DNA from: Acorus gramineus
Lineage: Eukaryota > Streptophyta > Magnoliopsida > Acorales > Acoraceae
Reading direction: 5' to 3'
DNA length: 64,000 nucleotides
Assembly: GCA_030737835.1 (NCBI GenBank)
Contig: CM060850.1
Coordinates: 7,445,909-7,509,908, forward strand
In this document: in pieces, positions 11,592 to 23,549 of the stretch
Layout: each line of letters begins with the position of its first letter
Position numbering within the stretch: the stretch's first letter is position 1
Translations under genes and position numbers: made by a program
The notes under the pieces: generated by a model
Database searches by the model: none
What the model saw: the letters and a program-made list of their open reading frames with translations, nothing else
What the model was told of the DNA's origin: nothing

Positions 11592-12604
11592 GGTTGATCA
11601 TGGGGGTCGGTCACTAAATTCTTCTGATTTTCTGGTGGACTTTCTTCGGTCTTCTCCATCGATCCATCAACCATATCTTGACTTAATGCAACATGTAGCG
11701 GGTTGATCATGGAAGAGCCTTTAGACATCACGTGCACCCTTGATCTCTCCAGTTGTGATTCCACTTTTACGGCCGCAGAGATTGCTTCTGTCAAGCTGTA
11801 AATCTCTTCTGAAGCAATACGATTTCGAACTGAAGACCTCAACCCATTAAGATAATGGGCCACTCGTCGCCATTTAGCTTCTGCGAGGTTATACCGACCA
11901 GAAAATTTTAAAAATTCAGCGGTATAGTCGAATACGGAACGATTACCTTGGCAACAATTATGGTACAACTGGAGCAAATATTGTTCATAATCTAGAGGAA
12001 GGAAGCGATCCATGAGAAATTGTCTCATCCTCCTCCATGTTCGAATAGGTGCTCTTCCTTGTCGTTGTCTGGTCCTTTGAAGGTGGTCCCACCAATTAGC
12101 GGCACTACTCGTGAGTCGAAGCGCCACCAATCTGACCATCTCCTTTTCATGCACCTCCATTATCTCAAAGAATTTATCAATCTCTAAGATCCAATCAAGG
12201 AACTTATCGATTGGCAAATCACCGTTGAAATAGGAGATGTCCACCTTTGAAAAATAATTGTAGTAGTACGTGTGCCGCTTTCTGGGCTGATAGTCGTACA
12301 ATTCACCGCCTTCATCATCTGAGTCATCCTCATAATCGGGTAGATAATGAGAATGTCGTCGAACAACATTATAAGCAACAGGTTGGCCTCGGGCAAATCC
12401 CTCAGCGTGCATCCTGTCACTCTCAGGTCGTCTGTTGTCGATGTTGAGATTCACGCCAGCCTTCACCTCACAAAGAGCCTGCCGCTTTTGTTGACGAAAC
12501 TCCTCCCGAAGTGGCCTTTGGTCCTCCCGCAATGGCCGAAACAGCTCCTGCACCCCACGATCACCGTCAATGGGATGGTTGTTTCCCACACGGCTATGTG
12601 TCAT
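11417..12604 (-). pseudogene. gag: Gag of a chromovirus-like Ty3/gypsy element, truncated
   Basis: The open frame extends up to 12706, but the likely start is the ATG at 12604-12602, because codons before it read through the primer-binding site. It encodes the retrotransposon gag domain ([40 protein letters not shown]). The same family is present at 41156 and 59500. After the gag core comes an acidic tail, and the frame ends in the junction with the Tat-like element. No zinc knuckle, protease or RT remains. The gag core itself has no stops, unlike the other two copies. Confidence 0.85.
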
Positions 12605-12623
12605 CGAAGCCAGGCGAATCCTC

Positions 12624-12635
12624 GCTCTGATACCA
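12624..12635 (-). other. Initiator-Met tRNA primer-binding site
   Basis: On the minus strand this reads TGGTATCAGAGC, the standard plant iMet-tRNA primer-binding site. The related element at 59469 has the same site with one change and shares the bases around it (GCGTTAGG before, GAGGATT after). Confidence 0.9.
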
Positions 12636-12637
12636 CC

Positions 12638-13032
12638 TAACGCAGCGTGAAACTGATAAAAAGATCCAACCAGCGTTGAGATCTCATAAGCTCCTTGAAT
12701 CCACAAGGAATCCTTGAATCCACAAGGAAGAAAGCCTCACAATAGAGGAAATTTGAAATATTATTGATAAAAAAAACTTGTTTTTCTACAAAATATGGTG
12801 GCACTCATTATACAGGCCACAAACATCAAATACATATTCATAATGTGAATTATGACTTTACTAAAAATAGTAAAGACACAATTACAATGACAATAATTAA
12901 AATTTAATAAAATAAAACATAAGATCCTAAAAATCCTAAATTCCTAAATAAAATCTCATAAAAATTTATTTTGATAACAAATTTGAAATCAAATATTCTG
13001 CAATGATTTCTTTCCAAATCTGTCCTACATCA
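12638..13032 (-). mobile_element. 5' LTR of the minus-strand gypsy element
   Basis: On the minus strand this starts TGATGTAGGACAG, like TGATGCAGAATG of the LTR at 58954, and its last ~60 bp (GCTGGTTGGATCTTT through GCGTTA) match the end of that LTR. The 3' edge is uncertain by a few bases because no clean CA end precedes the PBS. It is about 395 bp long. Confidence 0.7.
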
Positions 13033-13460
13033 TAATAGATTATAGATAAAAATAAATTGAACAATTAAAATTTTATCTTATAATAAATTTGAAAATTAAA
13101 ATAATATTTAGAATATTTAAATTTATCACTCTCGACTTCGCTTCGGATTTCTGAACCTTAAACTCAAATCCAACCTGAATTAGATTCAAGTTGTTGGGGT
13201 TCATATTCACATTAAAATCAATCAGTAAAACCCTAATTCTAACATGCTCAAATGTCAGATTGGGTAGGATTTATTCCGTCCAAGTTGCACCCCTAGTTAT
13301 TAATACAACTAATGTTGGGTTATCACTGGCCAACAAACAAACACTAGGAATCCAATCCACAAACCAGCCCATAAGAGTTTTTTTTCCCACTTTTTCAGCT
13401 TTATTGATATGTTCATTAAAAATTATGTGAGAGTTCGCAATTAAATGATCATTCAAATAT
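13033..13460. other. AT-rich intergenic DNA
   Basis: No gene or clear element is seen. It lies between the minus-strand LTR and the TIR element that starts at 13461. Confidence 0.5.
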
Positions 13461-14139
13461 GGGATTTTTGCATATATACCCCTATTAAATTTTAATTTTG
13501 TCAAAATACCCCTGCAAAAATCCACAGTGCAAAAATACCCCTTCAAAACATTAAGTGAGTGCAATTGTACCTCTATACCACACGCCGTAGAGAACTCTAA
13601 ATTAACTATGTTTAAAAAGTCTAACTCCACATGTATATTGACTTAAATAACCTTATTAATTCTGAAAAAAAAGGTTTTTACATAATACCCCTCTTAAAAC
13701 CCGTATTTTTTGAATTACTCCTGTTGTTTCCACTATTACAAAATTCCCGTGAAATTTTAATAAATTGTGCAAATTTGCCTTCCATCAGTCATTGTTAGGA
13801 ACGCAGACTGAACCATGGTTAGATTCTTAACCCTACATTGTAAAATGGCCAGTTTAGCTCTCATTTAAATCACACACCCTACTTTACCCTGTGTGAAGAA
13901 GAAAGAGATAAGGTTGAAGGAAGAAGGAAGAAATAAAAAATAAAATTCACTTCGGGTAGCCTGAGTGTAAAGGGGTCATTTCAACACATATAACGAAATG
14001 AAACAGAAAATATTAATCATACCAGATGAAATTTGACAACAGGCTTAAAGTTTTTGAGGGATATTTTTGCACTGCAAGTTTTAGTAGGAGTATTTTGATA
14101 AAACTAGAATTTAACAGGGTTATAAATATAATAATCCCT
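13461..14139. mobile_element. Non-autonomous TIR element, MULE-like
   Basis: The ends are imperfect inverted repeats of about 80 bp, beginning GGGATTTTTGCA on the left and ending AATAATCCC on the right. Flanks TTCAAATAT and TTCAATTAA look like a decayed 9-bp target duplication. Long TIRs and a 9-bp duplication suggest a Mutator-like MITE. Related fragments appear near 27540-27740, 28665-28800 and 50650-50800. Confidence 0.55.
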
Positions 14140-14239
14140 TCAATTAATCACAAGTGAAAATATTTTATTAGTATTTTTTTTAAAAAAAAAATTTCCCTTG
14201 TCCAAACATGGGTCCAGAAGCCACTGGTGAGATTGATTC

Positions 14240-15130
14240 CATTTTGACTTGATTAGTCATAGACATTTACCAAAAGAAGCAAAAGTACCTGATCTTGTTG
14301 ATAATTTTCGCCCCTACACTCTAATCAACCAACATGATTACATAAAATCTAATTCATCCAAGAGACATAAAGTCAATTATATTAATGAAATGCGAACAAT
14401 CAGGACCCTTAAATTATGGGCTTCAAATATATAAAAATAAATGAAGTGAACATCACCTGAAGTTATTTTCGCCCCTATCTTAAAACATTGCACCCTTATA
14501 AATTTAACACAATTACATCAAACCTAATAAAATCAAATTCATCCCAGACATGAAAAATCATTTATTTTAAAAGAAATAAAAATAATCGGAGCCTTTAAAT
14601 TGTGCACTTCAAACATAGGGAAATGAATGAAATATAACATGAGTACCTTAAATATTTCTGACTAATCTTTTTCACAATTGTCCTCACGGCCACCTGAAAA
14701 AATTTGACTATGATCAATCGACATGATTACATAAGATCTAATAAAATCAAATTCATCAAAGGTACAAAAACTTATTTATTTCTATAGAAATTCAGGAAAT
14801 GAGAGCCTTATAATTGTGTGTTTCAAACGTATAGAAATGAATAAAGTAGAACATAAATACTTTCTTTTTTCTTTTTTTGAAAAAGCATAGATATTGCTAT
14901 GACAATTTTATTTCTGATATTGAAGTACAGTTCTAAATGTGGTGAAATGAAAGGAAGAATAGGAAAAGATCGAAAACAAGAAAAACAATATTTGCCGGCG
15001 GTGTCCTGGTTAGAAAAGGCATTTAACCAGGAAAACAAAAACCTAATTGAATTGTAAGTACTTGAAATATGATTGATCTTATTCACAATTGATTTTGTCC
15101 CTGCATATGTTACACTTTGATCAATAAACA
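14240..15130. repeat. Diverged ~200-bp tandem repeats
   Basis: Units share CATGATTACATAA, then a run of AATAAAAT-like sequence, a TAAATTGTG segment and a GAATGAAATATAACAT-like segment. Three to four units can be followed. The same units are found at 63535-64000. No coding content. Confidence 0.6.
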
Positions 15131-15343
15131 AAACTTAATTTTTAAACAGAACTTCATTTATAATATGTGGTTCGTGCAAATCGCATATGGACTATCCATG
15201 AGCGCAAATATCGTGATTGAACGGTCCACGTTCGATGAAAACAGGACCGTTCGATGGTGAGAATTATGCCCACGGACGGCCCATACGTGATGCTGCATGG
15301 TGGTCCTTTGTTCGCATGGTATACCCCAATCTGCACCTAATCA

Positions 15344-15346
<3 letters not shown>

Positions 15347-15384
<38 letters not shown>
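15347..15384. repeat. (CT)n microsatellite
   Basis: About 19 CT dinucleotides. The neighbouring DNA (15160-15540) holds two diverged direct copies of a ~60-bp segment with GAACGGTCC/GACGGTCC, probably transposon remains. Confidence 0.95.
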
Positions 15385-15386
<2 letters not shown>

Positions 15387-15539
15387 AATATATATTAATA
15401 TATGATAATATGCGGCCCGCACAGATCATGTATGGACCATCTGATCGGGTAAATCTCACGATTAGACGGTCCTTGTTTCGAGAAACTCTTACCGGTAAGA
15501 GTTTATTGAACTCTTATAGGTAAAATATCGGTGACAGGC

Positions 15540-17516
15540 TACGAGGAACCAGATAGTGATACTACGGATGATTAGTTAGAAGAAAGAATATGTAGATGGT
15601 TAGCCCCGTATGTATATTCAATACATAGGTGTATAGAGAAGGTGAATATACTCCATTTTGACACTTCTTCTGTTGTAAATGATGTAAACAATGCTTTTGA
15701 AAGCTTATATGTGAATGAACCTCCAAAACGTATGCAATTACATGAGCGTTACAACACATTATTATGTATTTTTGGTCACCAATTTCCAACAATCCCCACT
15801 GACCAAAAACACATAATAACTCTAGATATAGGACAAAATAGAGATAATTGAGGAATGCAATAAATTGGGATGGAACACATTAATATGAACGTTTTATACC
15901 ATGTAATAGGTGAAGATACCATGTGGGTTTGAATCCTCACTTTGTGTAAACCACATTCCTCAAAATAGACTAAGTCTTTGAACTGGATCCCTTTGGTCTA
16001 GTTTCACTGATTACACACACGGTATAGGATATGAGTCTTGTTCTGTGCGGCAGCACATTACAGCCATGTGCTCCTATCCTTTCTTGAATGTCTTAGGTAT
16101 TTATCCCAAATCCCAAAGGACGCGGCCTCACGTCCTTACACTCATCTAAGTGAATTCTCCAGGATGTCTGCATTGTGCACACACTTTTTGAAAAAGGACT
16201 CAAACCCATTAAGAGCATAAGCTCAACCTTTTGCCCATACAGTTTGCACTTTTACCATAGGGATGGGGTTGATGATTTTTTCATCTACAGTACTCACAAA
16301 TTTACCAATACAGCTTTGTTAACCCCTTGAAAACCATCTTCTTGTGATCTCCAATGACAATGGTAGGTAGTTAAATAATGGTTTTAATCCACATCCCCCT
16401 CGGCCTCAATATTAAGGATGAGTCATCTTGCAAGTTCTTTACTAAAGTTCTCTCCAACCTCACAAATTCGAGTTATATTCCCTTAAGTATAAGATGAGTC
16501 GATACATAGCTAATTTGTAGTTGTCTACACATTTTCACACTCTTGTCCCAATATTTAGTAGTCACTTTCTCATTTTTTTTAAATATTTAATAGTCTCTCT
16601 CTTATTTTTTTAAATTAATGAGGTATATGTCTCCTCCCACATTTTGAGGCTACTCAAAAAATAATCTTGGACATACATGCTTGCAAAATATTATCTAACA
16701 ATCACATGCAATTTTTATTTTCTAAGTATGCAAATAATAAGACTTGATCATTATCACATGAGCATATAAACATTTAAATTATAATAACCCCCACAATTAA
16801 ATGGTTTTATTATAATTGTATGCCATTAACCAACTCACCAGCATATATAATCACGGATATCATGAGGTAATAAAAAGTTTGGTTTATAATCATGTACCTC
16901 AAATAGACCATTTGTCACTGATGTCACTTGTAGAATATGGAATCATACCCATCGGATAATAATCTCGTTGAGAATATTCGGATCACATGAATTGAACTAT
17001 GATCCAGATAAACACATCACATACATATTTGTTGTATAAGAATCTCCTGAATTATTCACAGATATAATGAGACTTCATAAGCAAAGTGTGAGATCTGATA
17101 CGTAGAGACCATAAATTGAAGCTTTAATATGGCCAAGTCAGGTATCATTGATAATATAATGAGAATTATGAATAAATGATAATAGTGACCGACAGAAGAA
17201 TTTCAATAGTCTCAACTACTAACATTATTAAAACACCATTTATTCAATCTCATGTTCAAAAATAATTGAAATATCAGTAGCCTTGAAATAAATATATAAT
17301 CATGTTTTCCTTGAAATTAATATATATCTCAAAAGGATAGTCTAATTGTTAATAATATAACCATCATAATTGGCGGCTAAGAGAATCCCATCAACTCGTG
17401 TTCTTTGTCTTCAACCTGCATTATGCTCACACAATCATCATCAACAATTAGTGTCATGTATGTTCACGAATACGCATGCATGCACAACATTAATTAATTG
17501 TTATATATCATTAATT
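15540..17516. other. Intergenic DNA without a recognised gene
   Basis: A 69-codon open frame at 15642-15851 resembles nothing I know. From 16000 to 16500 the sequence is less AT-rich and may be part of an LTR, but I found no paired ends, PBS or coding domain. The rest is AT-rich. Confidence 0.4.
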
Positions 17517-17969
17517 AATTGTTTGGCTAGATGAATAAGAGGGGAATAGAGGAGGTATAGAGGAGAATAAGGAAAAAAATGTGTTTAGGTAAAAAGAATA
17601 AGGGGGTATAGCTATGCAAAATTAGGAGAGAATAAACTGATATTGGTATTCCAAGTCCCACTATGGAATTGTGTTATTCCTTCACTGGTATAAGGGGACC
17701 ACCTATCAAATCATATATCATCACATCAAATCACATGTCATCACCTTTTATACATCAATGGGGCCCACATGTTAAATCAACTTTTTACACATGATTCACA
17801 TTTTATTCCTCATCAACTAAACACTCCAACATTTATTATTACGTTTTCTAATAAGAATAACTGAAAACACAACCAAACATAAAATCTCTTGTTCCATTGA
17901 TAAAGTTAACAATTTCTGGAATAGGTATAAATTTCATAATAGCTTATGCATCTATCCAAACGAGCCCTA
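17517..17969. mobile_element. MITE-like segment at the outer end of the left arm
   Basis: It begins GTTTGGCTAGAT at 17521 and ends ATCTATCCAAACGAGCCCTA, so its ends are inverted copies of each other. A mirror copy lies at 26766-27225. The arm boundary of the inverted duplication falls exactly at this element's outer end. Confidence 0.55.
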
Positions 17970-19878
17970 AAGGGATACTACCAATGTTTCCATTTCCATT
18001 TCCATATAAGCATGCCCATTTATCATGTGTGTGTTTATTTGCATGAGTGTTGTTACACTCTTTTTTTTTTTCAATCCAAAACACAATCCTATATATCATG
18101 TTAGAAATTTAGTGAAGTATATGCCTCATTAAAAGTTATATATACAACATTAACTAATTTCTTACACTTACTAAAAATGGGTTCATTCGATTCGAAATAG
18201 AGCGATATGCAAGAATATACCTCATTAGATGATATTTACTATTTAAAAAAAATAAAAACATGTAAAGTCTGAATTTTGATCAGTGAATGTGACTGAGTCT
18301 TAACACTTTCCTATTTGCATCTTTACAATCTGCCCAAGATATATGAATGAAATATGAATAAAAGATTTCACTCAATTTTAATGTTTCGGTATAAGAAGAA
18401 TGAAAATGAACATCAAACTAACATTTAAGACCACTTTGGTCAAACTAACATTTAGGACCAGTTTGATAACTCTAGTCCGAAAGTAAAATTCTTCATTTTC
18501 AAAAATTCGGTTATGATAGATTTTATGAAAAAAGAATTTTCACTTGAAATTCCTATGAATGAACAAAGAAATAGAATACTCCAAACGCTATTTTTCTGAC
18601 TGTTCCAGTAGAATGAAAAAGAGCACCAAACAAGCCTTTAATCAAACTTTGACTCCACTGATCACTAAAATCATGTCATAATATCACATGATGCTGCAAT
18701 ATATTTTATAAAATACAATGTATGACAGAACCTTTACCCCAAATGACAGACAGACAACACGACATGGAATACAAATAGTGATTCATTGCTGCAGATAGCC
18801 TCAACACCTCCCACAAACAAACTCAAACCAAATACAACCATCTCTCACTATTGAATTCAACATGACATAGGAAGATTGGAAAGAAAATGAGAGAAAAAAA
18901 AGTGATACAACAAGCATAGATAGTAGTAGTACACTTTGTTCAACATCAATCAAATACAGCTTACAACCTCAAAAAATAAGGAAAGCAAAAGGAAAACTTC
19001 CATTGGAAGTGCCTCTATTGCCAGCACATCCCATGGAGGGCATCCACAATCAATGCCCTCTTTTAAAAGCAAACCTCTTTGTCTTAACCTTTTTCTCATC
19101 TCACCAGTTTTCTCCACACGGTACGACCCCTGTTTATTTCGAGGGCGCTGCTCGACAGCCTCAAGAAATGCAGGAACTGAGCTGATTCGTTGTTTTGCGC
19201 CTGTCGGTTAGGTGCAGGTGAGCCATTTGTGTGTTTCAGTTGTGGGACCGCTTCTTCTTCGTCCGGGTTTTCAGGACTGGTGAGGGAGTCAACCACATCG
19301 TTGTGTTGGCATTCCCGTCTGTAGTCCAGCGTGATGGTCTGCAGCTCGTGGGTGTCAATGATTTCCTGGGGTACGCTCTGCAGTGGAAGTAGTAGAATTT
19401 GGTTAGCAACTGTTTCGGGGGATCAAAATATTATACATGAAAATTACAGTATGAAATAATTGGCTTCCATCTAGACACAGGTTCAAATAAATCCACATTT
19501 AGTTCTTCCACAACTGTCTGATGGGTAGATCACCATTTCAATGGCTCTTAAATGAAGAACTGAAGTAGCCTCAAGTGATTTTGTCTAAACATTCATCCAA
19601 TTACTTAAACCCCCATTTGTTTTTTCTGTGTGTAAAATAGTCATACATGGTGGATAGAGGAGAATTATATGATTTTGTTTGTTGTTATTCTTTTTCCAGT
19701 TTGTTAAATTTTTGTCCTTTGTGTTTGGCATGTTAGATTGTATAATTTTGGATAGATAAGTGAGAATAAACTATACACGCCTCTCCAAGTATAATATCAA
19801 AGTTTATTTTGGTTAATTCAGACATAATTATTACATTTTTTTATAGGTTTCTTTTTTATCATTTTGGAGGAAATGATA
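17517..19878. repeat. Left arm of a 9.7-kb inverted duplication
   Basis: This 2362-bp arm is the reverse complement of 24852-27225 (2374 bp). It contains a MITE-like segment at the outer end, 3' flanking DNA of FATA, the last FATA exon (19096-19377) and 501 bp of the preceding intron. Within the 282-bp exon only two bases differ between the arms; over the arms as a whole identity looks like about 97%. The spacer is 4973 bp. The outer boundary sits at AATTGTTTGGCTAG in both arms. Confidence 0.95.
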
Positions 19879-20560
19879 GGTTCCCCCTTATGATATTAAT
19901 TAAGGCAAATGCCCAAAGCATACAAAAACCACATCAGTGAAACCCTACAAAATACAAAAACACAAAAAAAAAATGGTAGAGATATCTACCGATTGATAAC
20001 AGATTCTACTAAACCCTACTCCACAATTGTTATTTTACCCCCTGAATAGCTCACATCGCTAGCCCCCGCGCACGATATTCCCCAATCTTTATTTAGGTGA
20101 ACAACCATCTCCCAAACATTCTCAATGTAAAGTTGTAAACTCTTGTACCCCTAAAAAGAAGATAATTACGCGCAAGCCACAAGGTCCACACAACGGCTGG
20201 AACAAAGGACTGTGAGACTTTGACCATCTTGCTCCTGCCACCTCTTGGCTTCAATTTTTTTTCTGAATTCCCACATTTCCTGTAGTGATGAGAAGTTCGT
20301 ATCCAAACCTGTCACCTCCTCCATATCTATCTTACAATCGGGTAGAACACCATAATGTGTTTGGTGGTCTCTTCAACTCCATTCCACATCTGACGAATTG
20401 CACCCTCCTTTAAAGCCCACTCCGCTCTACGTCTGTCATGAGTCTTTCTTGGTACATCAGCCGGTTGAAAGCTTTCACCTTCAATGGAATCTTGGTTCGC
20501 CAAATATCATTAACCTTCGTGGTCATAACCTGACACGATCTCTCTACACTAGTCATAGTA
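19879..20560 (-). pseudogene. LINE reverse transcriptase C-terminus (zf-RVT) in the FATA intron
   Basis: The minus strand reads IWRTKIPLKVKAFNRLMYQ (about 20511-20455), then HIMVFYP (near 20350) and VVWTLWLARNYLLF (near 20205-20165), the order seen in the zinc-binding domain at the end of plant LINE ORF2. Stops and frameshifts interrupt it. It begins right at the inner edge of the left arm, so LINE insertion may have set that edge. Confidence 0.65.
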
Positions 20561-21512
20561 TCAACGGATGGTGAAGCCTTGGTGCGGTTGTGGCCTCCAT
20601 ATGATGAGATATATTATTTAAAAAAAACTTTCATAGAGAGAACCTGTCCCACTTTTATATATCTCCCACCCAATCGTCTTCTTCGACGCACAAATCCTCA
20701 AAGGACTGCTAAAGGTGAACAAGAAAAACAAACACTATGGAACAAACAATCAACCTTTATTTAAAGAGACCATCGGTGGGCTATCAGAGAGAGACGGAAC
20801 TCTGGAGATGGGTTAAGATTGGGACAGGCTTCAGATGATCCATCATTTTGAGATTGGCTCTTTTACCCTGGGGAATGGGCTGGATCCAAGCCCATACAGT
20901 TCACTTGTGTGTCCATCATAGCACCATAGTCCACCACTATTTCCCTGGACCTTGGGCTCAAGGCGGGTTGCTGGATACTTGACTCACTCCCCAAGGATCT
21001 GCTCCAGCTCAATCTCGATGGGTTGTTCGATGACGTGGGCCTCGATATCCTGCTATCTACCAAAAGAAATGACATATCTTGATGCGTCCCTCAAACATAA
21101 TTTTACACACCCCCCCCCCCCCCCCCCCCCCCCTTCCCCCCAGCCTTACCCACTTCGTCATCTTGACCGGTAGGAAGTCCTCGTCCACATCTAGGATTTC
21201 AACGAAGTCCAACAAGTACCCAAAAGGCTCCACTACACTTTCCGTTCGCTAAATCAGCAAGAGCCCTCTGCTATCCATTTCCATCTCAATCCACTTCATC
21301 CCGGCAGCGCCTGTGGAAAAGTAGAGGGACCAGAGCAGAATAACACCACCATCCACTCAGCTGGTCTTCTTTGAGAATCAGATCCCGAGCATCCCCAGTC
21401 AGGACCCTCACTATCACCTTCCCACATCACAACCTTCATGCATGCTTGGAGTCAACCCCCCTCCACCTGCCTTTTAAGTGGCTCACAAATCACAATCTCA
21501 TCTGTAGACTTA
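20561..21512. other. LINE-derived DNA with a poly-C tract
   Basis: No intact gene. A run of C lies at 21110-21140. The minus strand near 21140-21480 has coding-like stretches (GYLLDFVEILDVDEDF) that fit the ORF1 region of the LINE whose zinc knuckles lie at 22769-22866. Confidence 0.4.
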
Positions 21513-21743
21513 GGGTGCGTTTGGTTGCGCGATTACAAAACTGATTCTGCAGGAATCTGAGTTTTAAAACTGATTATGCAGGAAGCTCACCTCCCTCAGC
21601 TTTTTGAAATCGTAGCTTTTAGGTACTATTTGTCTGAAATCTGTGTGCAGGAAGCTACTACAGTAAAACTGTTTGGTTGCACGATTGCAAACGCAGCTTC
21701 CTGCAATCGCAAACGTTGCGTAATTGCACAACCAAACGCACCC
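21513..21743. mobile_element. 231-bp PIF/Harbinger-like MITE
   Basis: Inverted ends GGGTGCGTTTGGTTG and CAACCAAACGCACCC are flanked on both sides by TTA (21510-21512 and 21744-21746), the 3-bp target duplication typical of PIF/Harbinger. A diverged relative in the opposite orientation lies near 29240-29500. Confidence 0.8.
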
Positions 21744-21887
21744 TTAGTTCTCTAACCCTCCCAAATCACCAGAATGCTTTTGCTAAGATACTTGGCCCTT
21801 TCAACAAGGTTTGGTGTCTAGTCCACCTCCATCCTACACGGTGTAGGAGCTAGGGCCACTACCACCAACTTGTGCTTGAGGAAGGAG

Positions 21888-22713
21888 TAGAGGTGCAATT
21901 TGGGCGGGTGAACCCGACCCAACCCGACTCGTGGGAAAGTTTGGTTTGTTTTCCCAGTCGGGTTCAACCGGACCCGAACCCAATTCGGGTTGGGGTCTCG
22001 GGTTGGTCAAGTTGAAGCCGAACTTGAAGTGAAATATGGGCTTAAATGGCTAATGGGGTTGCCACACATATTCCTCTCATTTTTAAACAAATCTTGACCA
22101 TACATTGTTCAAAATAACATCACAAGTTCACAATCATTCATTACGCGTAACCCTAATTTACTCTCTCTTCACTCTTCCCTTGCCGTCACAAAACAAGCAC
22201 CCAAAAATAAAAATAAAAAAGCTCAACCCTCACAGCCTCACAACACAAATCAGTGAATCACAATTCACACAATCCTAATGAGCCTTGCAGACCTTCAGCC
22301 CTCGCCGACCCTCACCCTTTGCCAACCATCACTGACTCTCGCCGACCCTTGCCACCTGACCATCCATAAGATTTAGTCTGTGTTTTTGTGTTTGTTTGGT
22401 TGAAATTTTGAAAGTGAAATATGTGACTTTTGATGTATTGTTTGTATGTGGTGATCTGTTACGAAAAATTTAAATGGATGCTTGTGGGTTTGCATTTAAA
22501 GTAGATGAAAGAAGGTATTGGAGAATTTGTGGGAAAGCTTAACATAATCAATCTCACATTTTTCTTGGACAATGTTTTATGGTTTTTAAGGTTTAAACCC
22601 GAGCCCAGGCTCAACCCGAACCCGTGGGTTGAGGTCGGGTTCGAGTTAAGCTCTGTGCATCCCAGATTGGGTTTAGACAGGCCTTCAACCAACCCGCCCG
22701 AGTTGCACCCCTA
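21888..22713. mobile_element. 826-bp hAT-like non-autonomous element
   Basis: Starts TAGAGGTGCAATTTGGGCGGG and ends as its inverse, CCCGCCCGAGTTGCACCCCTA. The 8-bp flanks GGAAGGAG and AAAAGGAG are an imperfect target duplication, as expected for hAT. The interior is rich in AACCCG/CGGGTT motifs and has no transposase. It splits the LINE ORF1 remains. Confidence 0.75.
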
Positions 22714-22768
22714 AAAAGGAGCCAAAGGTTTCCCCATTGTCACAGATTTGTTCTTGGGGGTTTTCCTT

Positions 22769-22866
22769 GCAAGAATGGCTCCTATGACCTAGATTTCTAC
22801 ACTTCCGGCACCTAGGTGGGTCACAGCAATTTTTTGTTAGGTGTCCCGTCATGAGACAACAGAAGC
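22769..22866 (-). pseudogene. LINE ORF1 with two zinc knuckles
   Basis: The minus strand encodes two successive CX2CX4HX4C knuckles, CFCCLMTGHLTKNC and CRKCRNLGHRSHSC, typical of the nucleic-acid-binding ORF1/DUF4283-type protein of plant LINEs. It has the same orientation as the zf-RVT piece at 20165-20511, so both probably come from one LINE in the FATA intron. Confidence 0.65.
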
Positions 22867-23502
22867 AGGTGAGCTTCTGAGGTGAGGTCTAAATCTCGCA
22901 CCAAAGAGATGCGAGGGCTTCAGCTTCTTCCCAATCCTCCTTTCCTCCGCCCACTCTTCCCCTCCGTATGTCGCCTCCTCTTCGACCTTGAACCTCCTTC
23001 CATCCTCACCACCTTGCTCCTATTCCGCCTCACTCTGCAACAATCCACAGTCCAGAATTCCATCCTCTTAGGATAAACCACTTCTACTTTCTGCCGGGCT
23101 CCGCCCGTCACACTCCTTCTGTGAATCATTGTTTTTTTCTCTCTAAGATACAATAATTGAAGACATGCTAAAATATTTGGTAGGTAACTAATACTTTATT
23201 TATACGAAACAAACTTCTTTTCTAAGGACTAAACATAATTTCCCCTTGTTTACACTCTTATTCTCCAAACAAGTGAGGGCTGAAGGTATACATTTTATTC
23301 ATTGATACGCCCTTGTGAGGGAAGCTGAAAGTAGATGTTAATGTTCTGTCACTTCAAAAAGTGACTTGCAGACCGAGCAATTTAGATATATGGTCACTTT
23401 AAAAATTCTTCTTTTAATAAAAGCAAGAGAAATATTTAGGAGCTTCAATTTTCCATAAGATAATAAACAAAAACACAAGTATTGAAAAACAAAAGGCAAC
23501 AT

Positions 23503-23549
23503 CCCCCCCCCCCCCTCCCCCCCAAAAAAAAAAAAAAAAAAAAAAAAAA
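23503..23549. repeat. Adjacent poly-C and poly-A tracts
   Basis: About 21 bases that are nearly all C, followed directly by about 26 A, within the last FATA intron. On the minus (sense) strand this is a T run then a G run. Long C runs like this and the one at 21110 are difficult to sequence, so lengths may be wrong. Confidence 0.9.

Noticed and set aside
12605..12706. Upstream extension of the minus-strand gag frame
   Set aside because: These codons translate the LTR end and the primer-binding site, so the ATG at 12604 is the sensible start.
4645..13032. One composite element inserted as a unit upstream of NLR1
   Set aside because: The NLR3-type flank does not resume after 13032 and no target duplication matching CATGAC was found there, so the right boundary is unproven.
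15642..15851. 69-codon plus-strand frame
   Set aside because: No recognised similarity, no splice context and no second copy; too little to call a gene.
18936..19211. Plus-strand 91-codon frame, present twice (also 25519-25794 minus)
   Set aside because: Its conservation comes from the inverted duplication; it is antisense to the real FATA exon.
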